From assembly GCA_964472265.1 (NCBI GenBank), contig CAYYJO010000019.1, positions 1 to 32,657 on the forward strand: a stretch of 32,657 nt of DNA, read 5' to 3'. This document shows positions 24,479 through 32,587 of the stretch, in pieces (position 1 is the first letter of the stretch; each line of letters begins with the position of its first letter). Origin of the DNA: JAGNLA01 sp964472265. GTDB lineage: Bacteria > Caldisericota > Caldisericia > JAAYUI01. A program made the position numbers and the translations under genes. The notes under the pieces were generated by a model. That model searched no databases. It worked only from the letters and a program-made list of their open reading frames with translations, and was not told where the DNA came from.

Positions 24479-26539
24479 TCACTTCTTATTTCCAATTCTC
24501 TTCTTATATAACCAATTGATTGGAAAAGCCAATATAATGATCAATAAAGCAGCAATAAGCAATATATACTTATATTTGCCTATATCATTATCCATTATTG
24601 ATCTTTCAGCATTATAACCTTTGTTTTGATTACTAAAGGTGTCATCTGAGGACTTTTCAGCAAATTTGATTATAAATATCACTGAACCTTTGGAATTATC
24701 AGTATTGCCTACGAAAGAAGCGTATTCTGTCCCAAGCTCTTTCATCCTGTCAAATTCGGCCTGGCTCTCGAAAAGCAGCTTCTGTGTGTCATCGATTGCC
24801 TGTTTCACCTTTTCGGAACCACCTGCTTTTTCAACGGTCGACTTCAAGGAATCCATTGTCTGGCCGAGCTTCTTGGTGTCGGGCATTGAGTCAAGCTGAT
24901 GCTTGAAATCTGCGATCATCTTTTTCATCTCTGATTGCGGAGGCACGGTCATGCCATTGAATTTTCCACCTGCAACCAATAGTTTCAGTCCATCAACAGC
25001 CGATCCGAGCTGCTTTGGTATGTCGGCAAACGGCGGCACTGTTTGTCCCTGGAATTTTCCGCCATCGACGATGAGTTTCAGTCCGTCGCTGATGTTTTTC
25101 AGCCCATCAACGGTTGTGTTGATGCCTGGGATTTTTTGTCCCATGATGGTTCCGCCTTCAGAAAGGGCCGTTAGCGTGTCGCCAAGGAGCTGCATCTGTT
25201 CAGGCAGGCTTGAAATCGAAGGCACCGTTTTGCCGCCAATTGTTCCACCATCGATCATGGTTTTGAGGTTTGATGAAACTTTGTCTGCGTCTGTCTTTAC
25301 GGGGTCAATTTTGTCGAAAGCAGATTTTCTCAGCTTCTCAAGTTCGTCAAGTTTTGAAATGAGCGCCGAATCGGTTGTCTGGGACTTTATTTGTTTGATC
25401 AGATCGGTCATGTCCTCGAGGTTGGTTTTGATTGTGAACAGCTGCCTTGAAACTTTTGAAGCCGTGTCGGAGGTGGTTTTGAGGGAATCAACGGTTGCAT
25501 CGATTCCGCCAGCGTTTGCATCGAACTGGCTCTTCATTGTGTCGATAACCTGTTTGTGACCGTCGGAAAGCTGTTCTAGTCCATCAACTCCATCCTTCAT
25601 GGTTTTAAGGTTCGTTGCGTAGTTTGAGAGCAGTTGTGAAAGACCGCCAAGGCCAGAATTGGCCGTGTCTACTGCTGTTTTGACGCCATCGAGAAGCTGG
25701 GTAAGCTGGTCGATGTTTTTTGAGGCTTCCTTCGAGTCGAAGTCAAACTTGATGTCGAGCATGTTGAAAAGATCGGCATTTCCGCCAAAACTTCCGAGGA
25801 TATCGATTGTGCTCTGGTCGATGGAAGGAAGTTCAATTGAGGGAGCAATGGGCATGATTGAAATCTGGAGCGGCGGAAGTTTCAGGCTCTTTGACCTGAT
25901 TGTGAAATTAACCTTTGCGTCAGGTTTTGGGAATGCCGTCCAGATGTATCTCGAGGTTCCGCCAACGGTCATTGGCATCGCTGAATCGCCCTTTATCTCG
26001 TCGTAATCGCCGATGTCAATTGAGAGCTGAACCATGATTGTCATTGGGTAGTAAACGGTTTTTGTCTCGGACACTTTTCCTGAACCAGTCTCCCAGGAAA
26101 GGGTTTCCTGGCTTGAAAGATGGTTCGTAAACGAAAGACCGACTTCAAGGCTGCCGTTTCCCTTGACCTGCTCGGGGGTCACCGGTTTCCCGTCGAGTTT
26201 GAGATCGACTTTGATTGAAACGGGCAGTTCTTTTTTGGTTTTGCCGGTGTAGAAGATGTCCTGTGTTCCGTCGGTGTCCCAGGTGAGGTTTGCGCCGTCC
26301 TGTTTTGGCTGGGTTTTTGAATCAAGGACTGTGACGTTTTCAAGGTCTGGTGTGTCTTTGACTGACACCTTTCCATCGCCTTCGACCCTGATCCAGTTGA
26401 CTACAGATGTTTCTGTTGGTTTGCCTGTCCAGTCGGCGATTGTGTAAACAGTCTGGGTTCTTTCGATTAACGGCACTGCAATTACCGGGATTATCTGGAA
26501 TGTAATCATTGCCAATGCAACAAGTGATAGTTTACGCAT
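24479..26539 (-). CDS. YhgE/Pip-like membrane protein with 31-residue repeats
   Basis: 686 residues from ATG26539. An N-terminal signal or membrane segment (MRKLSLVALAMITFQIIPVI) is followed by a beta-rich part, then a long helical part with heptads (LLDGVKTAVDTANSGLGGLSQ) recalling the extracytoplasmic region of YhgE/Pip proteins, four 31-residue repeats (430-552) and one C-terminal helix (YILLIAALLIIILAFPINWLY) with a basic tail. The likely topology is two anchors with a large outside domain. AGGAG lies eight bases before the ATG, inside the end of the MMPL gene (8-bp overlap). With TetR and MMPL it forms a set also seen in Firmicutes and Actinobacteria; it may be an exporter accessory. Function unknown. 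Confidence 0.78.
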   Translation of the reverse strand: MRKLSLVALAMITFQIIPVIAVPLIERTQTVYTIADWTGKPTETSVVNWIRVEGDGKVSVKDTPDLENVTVLDSKTQPKQDGANLTWDTDGTQDIFYTGKTKKELPVSIKVDLKLDGKPVTPEQVKGNGSLEVGLSFTNHLSSQETLSWETGSGKVSETKTVYYPMTIMVQLSIDIGDYDEIKGDSAMPMTVGGTSRYIWTAFPKPDAKVNFTIRSKSLKLPPLQISIMPIAPSIELPSIDQSTIDILGSFGGNADLFNMLDIKFDFDSKEASKNIDQLTQLLDGVKTAVDTANSGLGGLSQLLSNYATNLKTMKDGVDGLEQLSDGHKQVIDTMKSQFDANAGGIDATVDSLKTTSDTASKVSRQLFTIKTNLEDMTDLIKQIKSQTTDSALISKLDELEKLRKSAFDKIDPVKTDADKVSSNLKTMIDGGTIGGKTVPSISSLPEQMQLLGDTLTALSEGGTIMGQKIPGINTTVDGLKNISDGLKLIVDGGKFQGQTVPPFADIPKQLGSAVDGLKLLVAGGKFNGMTVPPQSEMKKMIADFKHQLDSMPDTKKLGQTMDSLKSTVEKAGGSEKVKQAIDDTQKLLFESQAEFDRMKELGTEYASFVGNTDNSKGSVIFIIKFAEKSSDDTFSNQNKGYNAERSIMDNDIGKYKYILLIAALLIIILAFPINWLYKKRIGNKK
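24881..25252 (-). repeat. Four tandem 31-codon repeats in the YhgE/Pip-like gene
   Basis: Protein units starting at residues 430, 461, 492 and 523 each open with D/E/A-GG, then x-x-x-G-x-x-V/I-P, and the first three close with an L-rich helix (DGLKLIV, DGLKLLV in units 2 and 3). The period is 31 residues (93 bp). The DNA copies have diverged, so this is a protein-level repeat. Confidence 0.85.
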
Positions 26540-28571
26540 CTTTTCTTCTCCTGATCTGCTCATAGGCCAGCAAAAGTGCCGGAAGGAAGACGATTACAAA
26601 AAATCCTGATATTAGTGACCCTCTGGCAAGCAGGGATCCAAGGTCCCTGATCATTGAAAGCTGGCTGGTGAATGATATGGCGGCGGTTGCAACAAAGAGC
26701 GTGAACACTGAAGTGACAATTGACGGACCTGCCTCCTTGATGGTTTTGATCATCGCCTCTTTTGGTTCTGATTTTGTCAGCTCTTCGTTGAATCTGGTTG
26801 TGACCAAAATCGAATAGTCGACAGTGGCACCCAGTTGTATGGCTCCAAGTGCGATGGTGGCAAAGAAGAAGACAGGATTAGCGTTTGTAAACCACAGGAA
26901 TGAGATGTTTGTCCAAATGGCTGTCTGGATGGTGCCGACGACAATAACAGCAGGCCAGAAGCGCCTCAATGTCAGGAGAACAATTACGAATATTGCAATT
27001 ATGGTGACTATGGCAACTGTGCTCATGGAACTGCGTGCAGTCCTGGCAATATCGTAAGCCAGCATATCGGAACCGGCCGCATACATTTTTTTGGGAAATT
27101 TCTGCTCAAGCTCCTGAATTGCCCTGAAGGTTTCGTCTGCCTCAGCTTTCGGCATTTCTTTGAAGCTGACGGTGATTAGCGTAAGTCCTTCCTTCTTCAT
27201 CTTTGAATAGAGTTTCTCGGGGATGAAGCCTTGCGGAACCAGAGACATACCAGTTGAGCCAGGGCCTGAAACGGATTTTACCCCTTGAAGCGCAGCAAGT
27301 TGTTGTTCAATCTGCCTTTCTTCGAGATTGGTTGTGTTTTTTAGAATCACACTGACAGTTTTGCCTGAGCCAAATTTTGATGACACAAGATCAAAGTCTT
27401 CCTGCACCTGCTGCTCTAGCTTGATTCCCTCCGACATGTTGAAGGTGAGTGGCTGATTTGAATTGCCGATGAACGCCACAACACCGATGACCACAATGAT
27501 GCAGATGAGCATCCACTTGTTTGAGACAATTTTTTTGGCAAGGGGCGTGAGGTTTGGGATGAAGTTTCTATGACGGATGGCGGAGAGAGGCTTGTCCAGG
27601 AACAGCAGCATTGCCGGCAGGATTATGACAGTGACCACGAAACCGATGAAAACGCCTTGCGCCATGACGATTCCGAGGTCTTGCCCGATTCTCAGGCTCA
27701 TGAACATGAGCGCAAGGAAGCCGGCGACGGTTGTTATGGCTGCCGAAGCGATTGACACGGTTGTTTTTGCGATTGCGTGCGCCATTGCTTCTTTATGGGG
27801 AAGAATGTCTTTCTCCTCCTCGTAGCGATGGAGCAGGAATATTGAGAAATCCATTGTAACAGCCAGTTGTAAAGCCGCCGATACCGATGATGAGACAAAA
27901 CTTATTTCACCCTTCCAGAGAGCTGCCAGGCCAAAGTTGAACAACACTGAAATTCCTGTGCAGATCATGAATAAAATCGAATAGGCTGGTTGAACAAGTG
28001 CAATGATTAGAATCACAAGCACGCAGATGACGGCCACGACCAGTGTGGAGGTTTTGGCCGATTCAGACATTTTTCTTATCTGATCGGTGTAAAGATAACC
28101 TCCAACAGTTCTGGCTCCTTGTCCGGCAGAGTTTCTGATTTCCTCGTCGTAGGTCATGATTGGCTTTAGCTTTGTGTTGACTGTGACTTGTACGATCGTC
28201 TCTTTGCCGGTTAAAAACATGTCTATGGCTGATTTTGAAGCGAAATCCTTTGGAACCTTGACGTCCTCGAGGTCGCTGTACCAGAAGGTTTCGGTGACGC
28301 CTTCAATTTTCTGGATTCTTGCGATTATTTCCTTGACCTGATCTGGCGGTTTTTGTGGAAGAATGAGGAACACCTTGTCAGACAGGCCAAATTCCTCAGT
28401 CAGAATCCTCTGGCCTTCGATCGAATTCAGCCCTGTTGGAAGATAAGAGTACAGGTCGTAATTGACTTTCAGTCTGGTCATTGCGACAAGGGAAAGCAAA
28501 AGACCTGCGACTGTGACAATGACTATAAAGAGGCGGTTTTTGACCACTAAAGCCGAGAATTTTTCAAGCAT
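26532..28571 (-). CDS. MMPL/RND-type transporter
   Basis: 679 residues from ATG28571. The arrangement is that of MMPL (YdfJ/YdgH-like) exporters: membrane segment 1, an outside loop, a five-helix bundle, then the same again. The two Asp-Tyr-type motifs are ALQLAVTMDFSIFLLHRYEEE and GAIQLGATVDYSILVTTRFNEE. Known members export lipids, drugs or siderophores by proton flow; the cargo here is unknown. An upstream extension to 28610 lies inside tetR and is not like the family. It overlaps tetR by eight bases and the YhgE-like gene by eight, so the three are tightly coupled. Confidence 0.92.
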   Translation of the reverse strand: MLEKFSALVVKNRLFIVIVTVAGLLLSLVAMTRLKVNYDLYSYLPTGLNSIEGQRILTEEFGLSDKVFLILPQKPPDQVKEIIARIQKIEGVTETFWYSDLEDVKVPKDFASKSAIDMFLTGKETIVQVTVNTKLKPIMTYDEEIRNSAGQGARTVGGYLYTDQIRKMSESAKTSTLVVAVICVLVILIIALVQPAYSILFMICTGISVLFNFGLAALWKGEISFVSSSVSAALQLAVTMDFSIFLLHRYEEEKDILPHKEAMAHAIAKTTVSIASAAITTVAGFLALMFMSLRIGQDLGIVMAQGVFIGFVVTVIILPAMLLFLDKPLSAIRHRNFIPNLTPLAKKIVSNKWMLICIIVVIGVVAFIGNSNQPLTFNMSEGIKLEQQVQEDFDLVSSKFGSGKTVSVILKNTTNLEERQIEQQLAALQGVKSVSGPGSTGMSLVPQGFIPEKLYSKMKKEGLTLITVSFKEMPKAEADETFRAIQELEQKFPKKMYAAGSDMLAYDIARTARSSMSTVAIVTIIAIFVIVLLTLRRFWPAVIVVGTIQTAIWTNISFLWFTNANPVFFFATIALGAIQLGATVDYSILVTTRFNEELTKSEPKEAMIKTIKEAGPSIVTSVFTLFVATAAISFTSQLSMIRDLGSLLARGSLISGFFVIVFLPALLLAYEQIRRRKDA

Positions 28572-29148
28572 CCCTGTCCGCCATGATTCCAAACAGGCAC
28601 ATATCCACAAAAGACCTGATTTTGTCTGTGCTTGGGAATTCCGATGCCTTGGTGATTGTCGAGAAAAAGAATTGCATCACGGCCATGATTGTCAGCTGTG
28701 CAATTGAATCGTAATCCATCTCCCTGACGATGCCACTGTCATGCCCGACATTGAAAAAGTGTACAAAAGCTTTATGAATTCTAGCAATTATATCCATTAT
28801 CATCGGCTGGTTTGCTGGATCGATTTCGATTGCCAGCACCCTGAGGATATCGGCGTTATTTCTGAAAAAAATCATGTAGCTGTCGAAAACCTCATATATT
28901 TTTCTGATGAAATCTTCTTTTGTGATGGATTTTCCCGTTTCCTCGAAAAGTTTGATGCGTTCTGTCTGTGAATTGATCATCTGGTTGCCGATTTCTTCGA
29001 TGATGTCCTGCTTGTTTTTGAAATACAGATAGAAAGTGCCCTGCGCCAGCCCTGCATTTTGAACTATATCAGAGATTCTGGTGCCTGCAAAACCTTTCAT
29101 GCCGATCACCTTCCTTGCAGCATCGATAATCAGTTGTTTGGTGTCCAC
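28564..29148 (-). CDS. TetR family transcriptional regulator
   Basis: 194 residues from GTG29148. The N-terminal helix-turn-helix is typical: TKQLIIDAARKVIGMKGFAGTRISDIVQNAGLAQGTFYLYFKNKQDII; the C-terminal ligand part is unassigned. AAGGAG lies five bases before the GTG. The frame continues to 29181, but that codon is inside the operator and a start there would ignore the Shine-Dalgarno. It heads an operon with the MMPL exporter and the YhgE-like protein, whose expression it most likely represses until an inducing compound binds. Confidence 0.93.
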   Translation of the reverse strand: MDTKQLIIDAARKVIGMKGFAGTRISDIVQNAGLAQGTFYLYFKNKQDIIEEIGNQMINSQTERIKLFEETGKSITKEDFIRKIYEVFDSYMIFFRNNADILRVLAIEIDPANQPMIMDIIARIHKAFVHFFNVGHDSGIVREMDYDSIAQLTIMAVMQFFFSTITKASEFPSTDKIRSFVDMCLFGIMADRDA

Positions 29149-29181
29149 GCTGACTCCTTTCAAAAATGACGTGACAGTCAC

Positions 29182-29199
29182 TGACTGACACGTCAGTCA
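29182..29199. promoter_or_regulatory. TetR operator palindrome
   Basis: TGACTGAC-AC-GTCAGTCA is a perfect 8-bp inverted repeat with a 2-bp centre, a size typical for a TetR dimer. It covers the predicted start point and touches the -10 box. A second, looser half-pair, TGAC-N6-GTCA (29167-29180), lies beside it. Confidence 0.85.
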
Positions 29200-29227
29200 T
29201 AATATTTAACCCAACAGTAAAAATCAA
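29199..29227 (-). promoter_or_regulatory. Promoter of the TetR-MMPL operon
   Basis: On the minus strand, TTGATT (29227-29222), a 17-nt spacer and TATTAT (29204-29199). The predicted +1 is 29192, inside the operator, so bound TetR would block it. The same operator could also affect pth on the other strand. Confidence 0.7.
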
Positions 29228-29257
29228 GGGTAGATTTATTGATGGGGCTATGAAAAA

Positions 29258-29881
29258 ATGAGCGCTTTTGGTAGACTGTCATGCGTGGAAAAATGGTTGA
29301 TTGTTGGGCTTGGCAATCCAGGTGAAAAGTACGCCCATACGAGGCACAATGCTGGTTTTGACGCAGTGGATGCCGTTGCAAAAATGCTAAAAATCAGGAT
29401 TTCGAAGGTTTCGTGTAATGCAAGAATCGGTCGCTTTAAATCTGATGATTTCGAATTCGTGCTTGCCAAACCACAGTCTTTCATGAATCTCTCGGGGCAG
29501 CCGGTCAAATGTCTTGCCGATGCCAACCGAATTTCGTCGGATCATTGGATTATTCTTTATGACGACATCGACCATCCCGATGGAACGCTCAAGCTCAGGA
29601 AAACCGGATCAAGCGGCGGCCACAAGGGGATAAATTCAATTCTGAATGTCACTGGAAAATCTGATTTCTATAGGATAAAAATTGGTGTTGGCAGACCCGA
29701 AACCAAGGACGAAGTTGTGGATTTCGTACTTTCCAGACCACAGCAGGATTCGCTGTTCATGGAAACGGTTAAAAAAGCTGCAGAAATGACTCTTTTTCTG
29801 ATTGAAAATGGTTACGAGATGGCCGGAAACCGTTATAACACCTCATCAAAAAAGGAGAATGGCGATGATCAGGTTTCGTAA
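29258..29881 (+). CDS. pth: Peptidyl-tRNA hydrolase
   Basis: 207 residues. It frees tRNA from stalled peptidyl-tRNA. LIVGLGNPGEKYAHTRHNAGF includes the catalytic His30; LAKPQSFMNLSGQ, YDDIDHPDGTLKLRKTGSSGGHKGINS and IKIGVGRPE are the remaining conserved blocks. ATG29258 has only a distant GGGG before it; GTG29285 (VEKWLIVGLGNP) would be a shorter alternative. It is divergent from the TetR operon and overlaps trmO by 17 bp. Confidence 0.95.
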   Translation: MSAFGRLSCVEKWLIVGLGNPGEKYAHTRHNAGFDAVDAVAKMLKIRISKVSCNARIGRFKSDDFEFVLAKPQSFMNLSGQPVKCLADANRISSDHWIILYDDIDHPDGTLKLRKTGSSGGHKGINSILNVTGKSDFYRIKIGVGRPETKDEVVDFVLSRPQQDSLFMETVKKAAEMTLFLIENGYEMAGNRYNTSSKKENGDDQVS

Positions 29882-30407
29882 GATTGGCACGATCAGAACT
29901 CCTTTCAAAGAGCCGGGAGGAATGCCGGTTCAACCGAAAGCCGGTCGCGGCATAAAGGGTGTGATCGAGATATTGCCTGAATTTGTCGATGGTCTCTCTG
30001 ATCTTGAAGGGTTCTCCCACATCGTTCTGGTTTTCAATTTGCATAGGTCAAAACTGAAAAACCCGGAAGGCAAAAATTCTTTGTTGTTCAAAATCAAAGT
30101 GGCTTTCGGACTCGAAAAACCTTACAAACTCAAGGTTGTCCCATTCATGGACACTGTGGAACGAGGCGTGTTTGCGACTCGTGCGCCGAGAAGGCCAAAT
30201 CCGATAGGTATTTCAACGGTAAGGATCGAAAAAGTTGAAGGGAACAAGGTCTACTTTCAGGATTGCGATATTATTGATGGCACGCCATTGCTTGACATAA
30301 AGCCGTATTTCCCGGAGATCGTTGAGGGTGACAAGCTCTGCTTCGGCTGGTCTGAAAGAACCATCGACGATATCGACAAGATCAAATCTGACGAAAGATT
30401 CAAATAA
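29865..30407 (+). CDS. trmO: tRNA m6t6A37 methyltransferase TrmO (TsaA/YaeB family)
   Basis: 180 residues. TrmO methylates N6 of threonylcarbamoyl-adenosine at position 37 of some tRNAs, using SAM. RKIGTIRTPFKEPGGMPVQP, GVFATRAPRRPNPIGIS, DIIDGTPLLDIKPYFP and FGWSERT are the family motifs. The frame runs upstream to 29802 inside pth, but AAGGAG (29852-29857) is seven bases before ATG29865, which gives the right N-terminus. Cotranslated with pth, another tRNA-related enzyme. Confidence 0.88.
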   Translation: MIRFRKIGTIRTPFKEPGGMPVQPKAGRGIKGVIEILPEFVDGLSDLEGFSHIVLVFNLHRSKLKNPEGKNSLLFKIKVAFGLEKPYKLKVVPFMDTVERGVFATRAPRRPNPIGISTVRIEKVEGNKVYFQDCDIIDGTPLLDIKPYFPEIVEGDKLCFGWSERTIDDIDKIKSDERFK

Positions 30408-30457
30408 CAAAATCCTCTGCAATTGCGTGGAGCTTCAGCTTGCACAGGCATAAATTT

Positions 30458-30486
30458 AAAAACCCCTGGAAAATCCAGGGGTTTTT
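30458..30486. terminator. Bidirectional terminator between trmO and porB
   Basis: AAAAACCCCTGGA (30458-30470) pairs with TCCAGGGGTTTTT (30474-30486), a 13-bp stem whose ends give T runs on both strands. It serves trmO from the left and porB from the right. Confidence 0.92.
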
Positions 30487-30501
30487 GTTTTTCGATTTAA
30501 A

Positions 30502-31413
30502 TCAGTCGACAAGACCGAACTTCTTGATGTTTGCATCAGCAATGGCCTGGATCTTCTCCATAACGCCCTTGCCTTCGTTCATCTTGAAGAGGTGTTTGAA
30601 CCTGCTCTGACCCTTGAGATATTCCTCAACTGGCACCTTTTTGATCTTCTGGACTTTGACCAGTTCGCCGTTTTCATATTCGACGATTGGGAAAAGGCCA
30701 GTGTTGATGCCTAGTTTTGCGATTTCGACTGTCTTTGCCGAATCGATTCCCCAGCCAAGTGGGCAGACTGCCTGAGCGTGGATGTAGGAAGTGCCGACGG
30801 TTTCGACGGCTTTCTTCACCTTGCGTTCAAGGTCTTTCGGGAATGCAATTGACACTGATGCAACGTATTTCACCTTGTGGGCGTTTGCAATTGCGATCAT
30901 GTCTTTCTTGTCTGTCGGGTTGCCCCATGAAACGTCGCCTGATGGCGATGTCGTAGTGCTTCCACCGAATGGGGTGAGTGATGAACGCTGGATGCCTGTG
31001 TTCATGTAAGCTTCATTGTCGAGGCAGCAGTAAAGGATGTTGTGGCCGCGTTCCCACATGCCTGAGATAACGCCCATGCCGATGTCGGCTGTTGCGCCGT
31101 CGCCGCCCATGCAGACAACCTTTACGCCAGTTCTTCCCCTGAAACGGAGTGCCGCTTCGATGCCTGAGGCAACGCCAGCGTTGTTTTCAAAGAGGGAATG
31201 GATCCATGGAACTTCCCATGCCGACTGCGGATACTTCGAAGTGAAGATTTCCGAGCAGCCTGTTGCGTTGGAAACGATTGTGTTTGGTCCGATGGCATCC
31301 ATTATCAGCTTCATGGCGATTGCTTCACCGCAGCCAGCACAGGCTGTGTGTCCGCATGCCAGAAGGTGCTTTGTTCCGAGTTCCTGTCTTATTTCTTCTG
31401 CTCTGTTTGCCAT
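30502..31413 (-). CDS. porB: Pyruvate:ferredoxin oxidoreductase, beta subunit
   Basis: 303 residues. The TPP-binding subunit: LLACGHTACAGCGEAIAMK, NATGCSEIFTSKYP, MGGDGATADIGMGVISGMWER and CLDNEAYMNTGIQRSS with nearby cysteines typical of PorB, which also carries a 4Fe-4S cluster. With porA and porD it oxidises pyruvate to acetyl-CoA and CO2, reducing ferredoxin, as in anaerobes. The frame opens upstream to 31485, inside porA, but ATG31413 has GGAGG six bases before it. porA ends one base earlier. Relatives for other 2-oxoacids are close, so substrate is inferred from the PorB-like motifs. Confidence 0.92.
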   Translation of the reverse strand: MANRAEEIRQELGTKHLLACGHTACAGCGEAIAMKLIMDAIGPNTIVSNATGCSEIFTSKYPQSAWEVPWIHSLFENNAGVASGIEAALRFRGRTGVKVVCMGGDGATADIGMGVISGMWERGHNILYCCLDNEAYMNTGIQRSSLTPFGGSTTTSPSGDVSWGNPTDKKDMIAIANAHKVKYVASVSIAFPKDLERKVKKAVETVGTSYIHAQAVCPLGWGIDSAKTVEIAKLGINTGLFPIVEYENGELVKVQKIKKVPVEEYLKGQSRFKHLFKMNEGKGVMEKIQAIADANIKKFGLVD

Positions 31414-31414
31414 A

Positions 31415-32587
31415 TCAGTCCTCCACCAGTTCTTTCTTGAGGCCGATCCACTCTGAACGATGCGTTCCCGGGTTCGGGTTTGCAATCACTGCGTGGAAAT
31501 GGCTTGCGATGACGTCTCTTCCGCCAAGGCCGAAGATGTAGCTGTCGATTGCCGGTCTGGTTGGGAGAGAGTAAAGTGCAGCCCTGATTTCAGCGCCAAG
31601 AATTTCGCCAACGCCTGCCGACATTGCCCTGTCGAATACGATGACCTGTTTCTTGCCTGAAAGAGCTTTCCTGACTGCTTCTTCCGGGAATGGTCTGAAG
31701 GTTTTGACTTTCATGAGTCCAACTTTTTTGCCCATTTCCCTCTGCTGGTCAACAACTTCTTCGAGGAGACCGGTTGTTGATCCCATAGCAACGAGAACGA
31801 CTTCAGCATCGTCAAGCTTGTAACCCTGGATGAGTCCGCCGGCTTTTCTGCCAAATGCCTTCTCGAATTCCTGGGAGACCTGCTCGATTACAGCGAGTGA
31901 ATCGACGTTTGCCTTGTGCATGAGATATCTTGCTTCCATGTGGTATGCCGGTTCAGAGAAGCAACCAAGTGATGACGGCTTGTCTGGATCGAGCATCTGG
32001 AATGGCTTGTATGCCGGGAGGAACTTGTCCACTTCTTCCTGGGTTGGTACATCAACGGTTTCAAAAGTATGGGTGATGAGGAAACCGTCAACGTTGACCA
32101 TGAACGGAAGCTGCACCCTTTCATCCTGGGCTATTTTCATGCCGATGATGTGGAGATCGAGGGCTTCCTGTGCGTCCTCAACGAAGCCAAGAATAAAGCC
32201 TGAATCCCTCATTACCATTACGTCCTGCTGGTCGCACCAGATTGAGAGTGGTGCTGAGAGCGAGCGGTTTGCACAGCACATGAGGAGTGGAAGTCTCATA
32301 CCGGCGCAGTTGTAAAGAACTTCACTCATGAGGATGAGACCCTGCGATGTCGTTGCCGTATAGGCTCTCACGCCACCAGCGAGTGCTCCGAGGACAACCG
32401 AGGCAGCGCCGAACTCTGATTCGGTGTTGATGAACTCAGTCTTGAGTTCGCCATCAGCCACGATTTGTGCGAGGTCTTCAACGATGTGCGTCTGTGGTGT
32501 GATTGGGTAGGCCGAGATAACGCCTGGTCTTGTGAGTGCTGCACCAAGGGCGATAGCCATTGATCCTTCGATGAATTTCTTAGCCAT
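31415..32587 (-). CDS. porA: Pyruvate:ferredoxin oxidoreductase, alpha subunit
   Basis: 390 residues from ATG32587. It holds the pyrimidine-binding side of TPP and the electron path core: FIEGSMAIALGAALTRPGVISAYPITPQTHIVEDLA, EFINTESEFGAASVVLGALAGGVRAYTATTSQGL, and VDGFLITHTFETVDVP are typical PorA blocks. The upstream open extension lies in porD and is rejected; GGAGG (seven bases off) marks ATG32587, which shares a base with the porD stop. Order porD-porA-porB fits the standard por operon. Confidence 0.92.
   Translation of the reverse strand: MAKKFIEGSMAIALGAALTRPGVISAYPITPQTHIVEDLAQIVADGELKTEFINTESEFGAASVVLGALAGGVRAYTATTSQGLILMSEVLYNCAGMRLPLLMCCANRSLSAPLSIWCDQQDVMVMRDSGFILGFVEDAQEALDLHIIGMKIAQDERVQLPFMVNVDGFLITHTFETVDVPTQEEVDKFLPAYKPFQMLDPDKPSSLGCFSEPAYHMEARYLMHKANVDSLAVIEQVSQEFEKAFGRKAGGLIQGYKLDDAEVVLVAMGSTTGLLEEVVDQQREMGKKVGLMKVKTFRPFPEEAVRKALSGKKQVIVFDRAMSAGVGEILGAEIRAALYSLPTRPAIDSYIFGLGGRDVIASHFHAVIANPNPGTHRSEWIGLKKELVED

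Noticed and set aside
24903..25559. A 218-residue plus-strand frame opposite the YhgE/Pip-like gene
   Set aside because: Its Ser/Pro-rich content mirrors the repeat region on the other strand, and it has no start signals.
29250..29258. Micro-ORF ATG AAA AAA TGA overlapping the pth start
   Set aside because: Two-residue frames of this kind arise often in A-rich leaders; no Shine-Dalgarno or conservation evidence is available.
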